Source: Channa striata (Eukaryota; Chordata; Actinopteri; Anabantiformes; Channidae). From it: DNA of 64,000 nt. Under the pieces are notes generated by a model. It saw only the letters and a list, made by a program, of their open reading frames with translations, was not told where the DNA came from and ran no database searches. The stretch spans positions 23,675,023-23,739,022 of the forward strand of contig CM065180.1 in NCBI GenBank assembly GCA_033026295.1, written 5' to 3'. The position numbers were made by a program, and so were the translations under genes. This document shows positions 51,470 to 61,000 of this stretch, piece after piece (position 1 is the first letter of the stretch; each line of letters opens with the position of its first letter).

Positions 51470-51770
51470 CAGTGATGAAAAATAGACACAAAATGAGCAG
51501 AAATGTGAGAAATGACAAAATAAAAACATATAATGACACAAAATGGATCCACGGAAAATGATCACGATGATGTAAAAAAAAAGAGACTAAAACAACACAA
51601 TCACCCAAAATAGACTCAATGTGAGTAAAAAGAGACACAAGAAATGAAGAGCTGAGGTCATCAGATAGGCAAAAAACCAGACATGCACAAATAGTTAAAC
51701 CATCCACAAAATAACCAGAAAAGTGACAAACCAAATTGTGGAATTGACAGACACAAAATGATCAGAAATG
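51470..51770. repeat. degenerate A-rich tandem repeat
   Basis: Many diverged copies of a unit resembling gacacaaaatgatcagaaatg, with variable spacing. This is a decayed minisatellite of a type common in percomorph genomes. Clear copies are near 51485-51505, 51533-51545 and 51750-51770. Confidence 0.7.
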
Positions 51771-54177
51771 GAGCCAGAAGGACTGAGCATCCACCTCGTT
51801 TTGTGTCTTAGTCTGCGGGGCTGTGGCCCTTTTCTCCGTGGCACAAAAAGAAATTAGGCAAAGTGCCGTAACTCTGCAACTAATTGTGCTTCCATTTCAC
51901 TGGACTCGGAGGAGCTGCAGGAAAACATCAGTTTCCACGTTGGCCGCGTTATCAATAACCAGACGAGCCTCGTGACGACTTGTCAACTGCATCTTTAAGA
52001 TTAGGTGAAGCGTTTGAAGGGAAATCAGCTGTGCGGAGATGTTTATTTTGGGTGCGCTGCAGCATTTACACGAGGAAGTAAATCAGATGCACAAACATTT
52101 GTAGCATTTCCTGAAAAGCAAAACTCTTCCACATTCAGTTTTTATTGCAAAGTAAAGAGACAAAACAGCAATAAAGTAAAAACGGAAGAACCTGCAGCTG
52201 GAGGGGAAAAAAAATACACATGCAGTAAAACAACAGCAAACAAATATTTTATGATCATTTACAAACAAAAGCAAAATGTAGAACAACGCTTGCAGAGGGT
52301 TCAACGTGCAAGGACAGAAAAGTCAGATAAGCTGAGTGCAATCAGATAAATGCGCACAGAAACACAGTGGACTAGTTCTGGTGCAGCTCATCTGCACGAG
52401 AATGTAAAGACATGCATCAAATGCATCAAACGAGTTTAGCTGGAGCATCGTTTGGTGATTTAGTTGCGTTTTTATTCTCCTGCAGCCTCACACCTGCACC
52501 AACAACACGACATCAGCATGTTAAACTCTCTTTTTTTTCCCGTTACTCTCCTCTGATTGGCCTCAGCACTGAGGTCAGCACTTTTAATCCGTGGGACGAT
52601 CGAATAAAAGTTTTTGTTCACAAACTGTTGTGAATGTTGTGAACCCGGCCTGCCGTTCCGACGGCTCCTCCTCTGAAAACCAGCTCAGCATAAAGACTCG
52701 CCGAGTTCCTGTTTTGCAGCACACGCTCTCACCTCTCTGTAGTCGGGGGTCTGTTTTCAGAAGCGCCACAACAGGAGGATGTGGTCTGTGTGTCGTTTCC
52801 CACCACTGGTGTGTCTCAGCAGCGGTCACTCTGGAATGATCTAGGGCACTGATAGCTGCAGCTGTAGGTAAGGATTCCGTCTCTTCCTCTGCCCCCCGCT
52901 GCCCACTGAGCTTTACTTTTTCATATTTGAAATGGGCTTGATGTGTGTGTCAGATATGTGCAGTGACTGTCAGTTTGCAGGAACATTATTTTCTCATTTC
53001 ACGTTCTTCGTTTTCTAGCATGAACAAACCTGTTACACATGTTTCATAAGTTCTAACTGCCTGAGTGTCATTGAGAGACAGCTGGTTTCCTGTTCCCTTT
53101 ATTTTAAAAGCTGTCAAAGCTCATGTCATTCAATGCAAATTTGGATGAGAGCACCTGTCAAATTTGACGAGGAACTCACAGCACGAACTCGCAGCTGCTC
53201 TAAATCCTCTGTGACCGAAAACACACACACACACGTTCAAACACGTTTGTCGGAAGTTGGTCATTATTTCTCCTTATTGTCGTTAATTTCATGCTAAAAG
53301 CAGCCGCGGCACTGAACAGCACTTTGCATTCAGCCATGAGTCAAGTTTCAGCATTTTGACATTGTGTTGCCGTGTTACATCTGCTCTACTCGTGAAAAGT
53401 AGCATAGAAAGGAGGCGCACGTCCACCAAACCACGAAGAGACCACATAGATTTACACAAACTACTCATCGAAAAGTGAGAAAAAACCCAGCTGAATGGAT
53501 GAAAAGTCATAAATGAAATTAGAAAATGCAAACTGCCCTTCTCCTCTCGGCCACGGCGTGCAGAGGGTCCGGTTCCTCTCCCAGGACGGAACCAGCCAGG
53601 ATTATTAGTTTGTCCAGTCTGTTACTCTCAGCCCCCTTCGTTCGATGGCACCAGCTGCCACAGAGTCATACAACATCCGTGTCTCACTGCTGCAGATGTT
53701 GGAGGTCCTCAGTCTCCTTAGAAACAATACAGGCTGGACAATATGCAGGGACACCTGCTTCCTCAGCAGACAATGGACGGGCTCGCTCCTCGAAGGGGGA
53801 CGTGTCAGGTGCTGCTGCCCTGCTGCAAATAAGATCCAGGTCCTACATTTCCTCATGTTCCTGTTCAATGTGCTGGTTGGCAGATCAGGAGTTTGAGCTG
53901 TTACACCAACAACCTCAGTGAATAAAAAAATTAGAAATACTTTTTTGTTTTATCCTAAAAAACTATATTCAAATTCTAAATATTTCTGAAATACATATAT
54001 TCACATATCTGAAAATTCACATATTTAGCTAAATGTAAAGGTCGATCAGTTCAAACAGCTTTAATAATCCCGGGGGGGGAAACAGTGGATTAAAACGCTA
54101 AACATTAAATTTGAAATAAAAAGGTCAGCAGCAGTTTAAAAGAGTGGAGGAAAATGGACAGACAGTCAAAATAAAAA

Positions 54178-54217
54178 CACCTCAGCGTTTAAAAAAAGAC
54201 TTTTAAACGCTGAGGTG
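54178..54217. repeat. perfect 17-bp inverted repeat (hairpin)
   Basis: Left arm cacctcagcgtttaaaa (54178-54194), loop aaagac, and an exact reverse complement at 54201-54217. The symmetry ends abruptly on both outer sides. No target-site duplication is evident. Confidence 0.95.
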
Positions 54218-54776
54218 GCTCAAAGGACGAAACATTGAAATCCAAGTTCAGAGACGTGACAGAGACGTGTAGACGGGTGTGAGTGATGGGTTACTCGAGT
54301 TGATCTGATAAAGTGGTGACAGGATCTGAAAAACACTGAGCGCTCGACTTGAACGATGAGCAGATTTCAGATGAAGCTTCTTATCGTGTCGCTGACAGAA
54401 AGAGCTCGTGGTGGGTGCAGACCCGCTGAGCCCAGTTTACGCTCACAAGGACCAGTCACTCAAATCCTTTAGCCTGTTCATCCTTCGGTCATGCGGTTTG
54501 TGTGCACTCCCGAGCACAGCAGCCACCTGATGATCCGAAGCAAGTTTCCATCTGTGCCCAGCGCCCGGGCTCGCTCCTTACAAGACTCGGGATCAAACAG
54601 GAAGTTGTCCCCATGTGAGGGTTTATTTCCAACCCAGCTATGAGTCACTGCTGATTTTAAGAATGAAAAAGTAGAAGTTGGCCACTCATGCAGTCGCTGA
54701 CTCACCGGCCGTGGGAGGAAGTTGCCGGCTCTATTCTCTGCCCTCACGTCGCTTCTGTCCACATTTGCATTGGTGT

Positions 54777-54801
54777 TGTGTGTGTGTGTGTGCGTGTGTG
54801 T
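54777..54801. repeat. (GT)n microsatellite, imperfect
   Basis: Interrupted GT run about 200 bp upstream of the pik3r5 start. Confidence 0.9.
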
Positions 54802-54998
54802 GAGAGGCTTGACTCTGGATTGTGTTTGATTGTTGGACTGACAATCACAGCAGTAACAGGAAGTTTGGACAACAGAAGAGACGTATTCTGTTGGTTTCCT
54901 GGAACCCAATAATAGTGTGATTCTTGTTTTCGTCCTGGTCCTTCCTGTCGGTTCGTCTTCGGTGGTTGTGCGTGGACGCTGCGATGTCTCCGCAGAAG

Positions 54999-55098
54999 AT
55001 GGAACAGAGCTCGTGCACCGAGGACCGGATCCAGCACGTCCTCGAGCGTTGCCTCTGTGACCTGGGCCAGGACACGCCTGACAAACAACTGTGGAACG
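54999..55098 (+). CDS. pik3r5: pik3r5 coding exon 1
   Basis: Encodes residues 1-33, MEQSSCTEDRIQHVLERCL and on to QLWN, matching the p101 N-terminus (human ...TTCTEDRIQHALERCL). I chose the ATG at 54999 (A at -3, G at +4) over the in-frame ATG at 54984, because the 54984 context is weaker and the bases tctccgcag just before AAGATGG could be a 3' splice site. Donor aacg|gtgag at 55099. Confidence 0.9.
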
Positions 55099-58000
55099 GT
55101 GAGAGACACAAATCCACATCCTCTTTCAAATGGACGATTTGAGCTCAAACCGTGTTTTTGAGCTCCCCGTGAGCTGGGCGCTCGTGTCGATGACCTGTGA
55201 ATAACTTTACTGTAATGTTAGTTAAAAGTTAAAGGAGTTTTATTGAGATTAATAGTCAAAACCCAGCAGAAAACAGGGGACACGCTGTTCATCACATGGA
55301 ATCGAGGAGGAACCGAAAGTGGTGACAAACATGAGGAGAGACAGAGTGAAAGGTGGCATGGGGGAGTGTGGTGCGGGTTCACTGTTGCAACTCTTACTCA
55401 ATAACTGCTTCGTTAAAGTGAACGTGTTTACTTATTTTAATATCGTGTCCACGTCCAGTCATTCGAATGAAACCTAAAAGGAGAAATAAGTGCCGGTTCA
55501 AGCTGTGTGTTTTCTTCTGTCTGAATAGCTGGGCTGTGCATAAACCGCTGGTGTTTGGAGGAACTTGTGAAAAGAGATCCCCACAACTTCCTCATCCTTC
55601 TACAGAAAATACTGAGGAAAACAAAAGAGGCAAAGAGCTGAGAAACCAACATCTTTTCTGTCCATTTTCCACAGTGTCGGCTGACAGCGCAGCTCACGTC
55701 ACTGTGGCTTTGGTTGTTTTACAGGTGGTGGAGCGGTGTCAGTATGACGTGGTGGTGCCGCTGACCCTCCTGTTCTCCTCAACCCTCCTAAAAGTGAGTG
55801 GCTCTAATTCACCGACTTCCCTTTGTGATGGCGGCGGACGGTGTTGGTCTGTTCGTTAACCGCTCGGTTCTGCCGGTTTCAGGCTCCCTACGTGGCCCCG
55901 GACTGCGGCGTCCTGCAGGAGGCCCAGCTGTTGTTCCGTGGCTTCCTGTCCTGGCCTGAGCCGTGCTGCTCAGCCAGCAAACGCCTGCTAAACATCATCC
56001 AGCAGGAGCTCAGAGCCCCAGGTAGCAGCTCACACCAAGAATATCACAGTTACGCGGATGATACTCAGATCTACGTGCACTACTGCCGTGTGTTAATGAT
56101 CAAAGATTACTTCAAACTAAGGTTATTGTAGATGAATAATGAAAATAAAGAGCCACTTGACGACTTTATCCTACAGGACCAGATCTGACTGTTTTGGACT
56201 CGAGTTAAATCTGGGTTTCATTACCTTAAAAATATTTGCTAAATTTCAAACTCTGGTGTCTAAAGGTAAACTAGAAAAGTTATAGCATGTTTTTATTCTA
56301 ATCAGACTGGACCACTTAAAGAACCTGAAAGCAATAAGAACTTATTCAGAACCCTACAGGAAAGGACGCTGAACCACAACAAGTTGGATACAACATAATA
56401 AACCAAATCTTAATATTTTGCACTGGCTCCCAGTCTGTTTGAGAATCATTTTTTAAAAATCCTTTTACTTGCTCTTTTAAATACGTTAACAGCACTGGGC
56501 CCACAATCAATTCTGAAATGTTAATTTCTGATGCACTTACTAGAACCTTGGGAACATCTGGGACCCATCTATTCACATATTTGCTCAAAGTGTGGAAAAG
56601 CAGCTCTTAGTTTCCAAGCTTGCTCTTATTGGAATTTGCTCCTTGTAAATGTCAAGACATATTTAAATGCAGACGTAAAGTCTTTCCACAGTCTTTGACT
56701 GAACAACTTTTCTAAAAAACTATTTTTGGAATTGGCAAATGTATTTTACTCATTTTATGTATTCATTAATTTCCAGTATGTCTTTTTTTTATTGTTTTAA
56801 AGACTTATCATACTTTTTTATTTATTTGTAAAGCATTTTGAGTTTCCTGTGCATGACAATTGCTTCTGTACATACATAAATTAGCTACAAAACAGACAAA
56901 TTGCCAATCTTAAATAATGTCAAAACTTGGTCGCAGGCTAAGAAATTAGCAAATAAATGCATTGTTTTAATGTGGCAAAATGGGTGACATTTTTGAAAAT
57001 AAATCTGTAAAATGGTTATGAAGGTTTCTCTAAATGCTTGAACGCAGCTTCTGTGACGTACAAATCATTATCAGTTGTATGAAAATTAGATTGACTTGCA
57101 GCAAAGTTTGTCTGCTGAATGAGATCATTAACAAGGTGCTGTTTGCTGTTGAAGGGATTTCATTTCAAAGGCTGGTGAGGACAGAGCAAGGACTTTCCCC
57201 CGAGGTCCAAAGCTCTAAAACCATGTAAGCAATTTCAGCTTCAATGATAGTGACTAAAAATTACATTTCAGACACAGAGCCACATTTCGTCCATGTCTCC
57301 CACCATTACGTCCTCGTGACTAAATGTGTCCCCAACAGGACGGTTCTGTTGGTGAGCCCAGATGAAGACGTCCCTCCAGAGGTCCAGTCTGTCTCTGAGA
57401 AGCTGAGCAGCACCCAGCAGTCCAGTAGAGATGTCACTGTCGCCCTCATCCTGCACAGCTTCCAGGCTGCTCTGGGCACCACGCACGACCTGCAGGATCT
57501 GCGCACTGTCCTGCAGGTGAGTGTCCAACACTACTTCCACTGCTATTTATTGCCCGACGTGTTCTGACCCGAACTTTGTGCCCCCAGACGAAACAGCTGG
57601 AGGAGTTGCAGCAGCTCCTGGAAGGAGTGACTACCAGCATGGAGAGTGCAGCCACTGCAGCACATGTGAGCAAAGCAAGACAGGGTCTAGTAAAGAGCCT
57701 GGAAAGGCTCCTGGAAGGTCTGGTTGGTCCTGCTTCTGCAGATGGCTGCTCAGACGCCAGTAAGACGCAAAACGCAACAGTCCATTTCCAAAGTACGAGT
57801 TTCTGAACCTGCCTTCAGACCCTAACCACCTACATGCTTTGCTTTCATTAGGGGCTGTTGAGACTTTCACGCTGCCCTTCCCCAGATGCTACACATCCTC
57901 CTGGGACAACAAAAACTTTGGTAATTAATTCATTCTGCATTGTTTATTATAGACCTACTAAATCCTGAATTTGACTGATGCTCTTTCTGACGTTCTTGCA

Positions 58001-61000
58001 GATATTCTTCACGACCTTCTCTCAAGTGACCTGGACTCACTCACGGACTGTTTCCTGAAAACAGACCTGGACGAGGATGACAACAATGACACCAGTGTGG
58101 ATGAGGAAGACGAGTTAGAGGGTGGAAAAGTAGACAACGGGTTTCAGGACCATCGCTTCTCCACGGCTTCCTCTTCCTCTAGGGACTCCACATTTTCCAG
58201 CTACTCTCTCTCCTCCAGCTGGTCTGTGCCTTCCGGCTCGTCTGGCGTAGAAAGTGATTTCAGTGAGGACACAGAGGAAGGACCAGAGAGCCAACCAAAG
58301 CCTAGAAAGAAACCCAAGAAGAAGTCCAAATCCTTGTTAGGCATTGAGCGTTTCTCCATGCTTTTCAAGACTCCCCGCAGCCCGAACATCTGCCGCCGCG
58401 CCCAGAGCATGGGCTACCGCGGGGACTTCACCAAAGACTTTCACAGAACCAGGTCCCCGCTCAAACACTCCAAGTACCTCTACAAACACATGCGTCCTGT
58501 GCAGGCCTCTGCCCTAGATCCTCTCGCCCTGCAGAGGCACGTGTGCATGCGCAGGCGGCCGATCCTGAGCTGCGATGAGGCCGACGTGGTGGAGACGCCC
58601 ACTTTAGTCAAACTGGTGATATTCGGAGGTGACAAAGAGGCGGGCAGACTGGCGAGGGCATACAGCGAGCTGCAGCAGAAAGAGAGCGTCTGTCCTCGGA
58701 TCACAAAGACGTGCAAACTGCAGTTCTACTTTGTCCCCACCAGAAGGAGAAGTGCAGGAGTCTCAGGAGGAGGGCACACGTCATGTGAGGGACAAACAGG
58801 AAGTTCAACCAAAGCCGCTGCGTCTGCGGTGAGAACATGTCAGCTGACTCACCTTCTTAATTGTTTACATAGCACTTCCTGATAGAGCACCGTTAATTAC
58901 GGTGTAACTCATCTGTAACTAACAACTAATTAACAACTGTTTATAAAACACTAGTAATTGATTTTAAAAAGTTCATAAACATTCATTCAAAGGGTTTTAA
59001 TTTTAACTGACAAATTAATAAAGGATTATTACGGCTAAATCATTAGCTAAAATTAATGGCTTAATATAAAATTGAAAAAATGATTCTAAAAAGTGTAAAA
59101 ACAAAAAAAAGGCCAGTTTAAATCCAATTAATTTAAACTCTTCTTTAGGTTTCTTTAACAAATTATATTTGTATTACTGTTTTTGATTTTATTTGTTAGT
59201 TGGTTGGTTCCTTCTTGTCTAGAAACATTTGTTGAGTGTTCACCTGCATATGACAAATACACAATCTGAATCTGAATTATAAATAAATCCCAAGTCTTTG
59301 GGATTTTAATATTTTAGTAGATTATTTTCGGTATGTCAGAATTCAAGAAATCAAGTTAATCATAATACAGCATGAAGCAAGTGTTCTGTTGGTGGGTTAT
59401 TGTCAGCAACCTGTCACTGAAGTTTTCCTTCCTGGAATATAACTGATCTATAAATCATAAAGCCATGGATCCCCGTCTGCTGTAAAAACTCGGTGTTTGG
59501 AACAGATCTGCTCACAGATATATATCACATATTCACAGATGTGTAATAACGTTTAATCCTTGATTCTGACAGGAGTCAAATGGCGCTGCTCTGGAGGACA
59601 GTACAGCTGATATCGCTCAGATGTTGGGCATGATGGATCCCTGGTACGAGAGGAACGTCCTCAGTCTGCTCAGCCTGTCCTCAGACGTCCTCTCTGAGGT
59701 ATCCTCCATCCGACAAGACACACATGAAGCACACACCGACGCTCTAACAAAACTAAGTACCAGTGTGTGGGAGATAAATAATCCAACACAAATATTAGTC
59801 GCTGATGTTACGACAGCGACGCTAAAGTCAGTTTGTGAAGCCACATCGTTCAGAGAGAGCTGTCCGTCTGTCCAATCAGACGGCAGCTTAAGGTCATGAC
59901 CAAGTTCATTTACACACGTGTAAATTTTATCTCGTTTAGCTTTGTAAATCAATAATACAAGAGACACACACACACACACACACACACACAAGTGTTGTGC
60001 ATTTAGCCTTAGTGACCACAAACGATGTGTGTGTTTGTACCAGACTTTCCTCTCACATACGATGTGACTGTTTGCACGTACCGCTGTTATCGCAGCGTAA
60101 AGGGTCTTTATGAGAATTCATGTTGTGTGAGGCAGACTGCCTGTAAGGAGGGGGACGTCTCGGAGGGCAGCGTGGACCGTCTCCCCCTGCTGGCCGACCT
60201 GGTGCTCTATTACTGCAGGCACGCCGACCAGCCGGTCCTGGTGCAGCTCTACCAGGCTGAGGTCAGCAGAGCCCCACACACAGTGTCTCACCTCAGTGAT
60301 CAGTGTGACAGGACGCAGCCACCATCAGTTAACGCTCACACCTTTCCCCCCCCACACAGCTGACCCTGGCTGGAGGAGAGAGGAGGAGGGAGGTGTTCAT
60401 TCACTCTCTGGAGCTGGGGCACTCGGCCGGAACCAGAGCTGTAAAGGCCATGGGTGAGTCAGGCCCGGACACGCTCACACTCACACACACACACACACAC
60501 ACTCACACGCACTGATGTGTTCTGATCCGGTTTGCAGGTGCTGCCAGCAAAAGGTTTGGGATAGACGAAGAACGCGAGGCCGTCCCTTTGACGTTGAATG
60601 TCGGCTACAATAAGGTACAGAGACGTCCTGCAAGCCAACAATAAGACATTCAGGTGTAGCTCACAGTGTCGGCGTCTTCCATCAGCAGACAGAGAAGTGT
60701 TTTCAGTGCTGCTGTCCGCGTCCTGGTCCACGGACAAACTGACGAGCTCTTTTGTCCATCATCAAACTGTTTACGTCCTCTCAGTTCCTCTCTGGACCCT
60801 GCTGATTGCGTGGCCGCACAACCTTTGTCACTATTACCATTTATGTTAAGCTAATTATTGGCCCAGCATACACGTGTACTCCTATGTATTACTATGAATA
60901 TTCATATTTTATTTGAATTTTATTTAATCTTGCCCTGTTCATTCTTTATTTAGTTTTTAATAGTACTTTACTTTGCCTGTCGAAGCATTTTTAGCTGGGT

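Larger units (their letters stand above)
50517..54998. other. divergent ntn1/pik3r5 intergenic region
   Basis: About 4.5 kb between the two start codons, transcribed outward on each side. It should hold the ntn1 non-coding first exon(s) and promoter and the pik3r5 promoter, but no TATA box or clear CpG-dense core can be asserted by eye. It contains a (GCT)10 run, a degenerate A-rich tandem repeat (51470-51770), a perfect hairpin (54178-54217) and a GT microsatellite (54777-54801). Confidence 0.6.

Noticed and set aside
54478..55119. 213-codon minus-strand frame near the pik3r5 start
   Set aside because: Low-complexity Thr/His from a microsatellite and overlap with pik3r5 exon 1 in antisense; no protein resemblance.
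55630..55660. Frameshift or pseudogene in pik3r5 exon 2 because the frame hits TGA
   Set aside because: A GC-AG intron restores the frame exactly and all other exons are intact.
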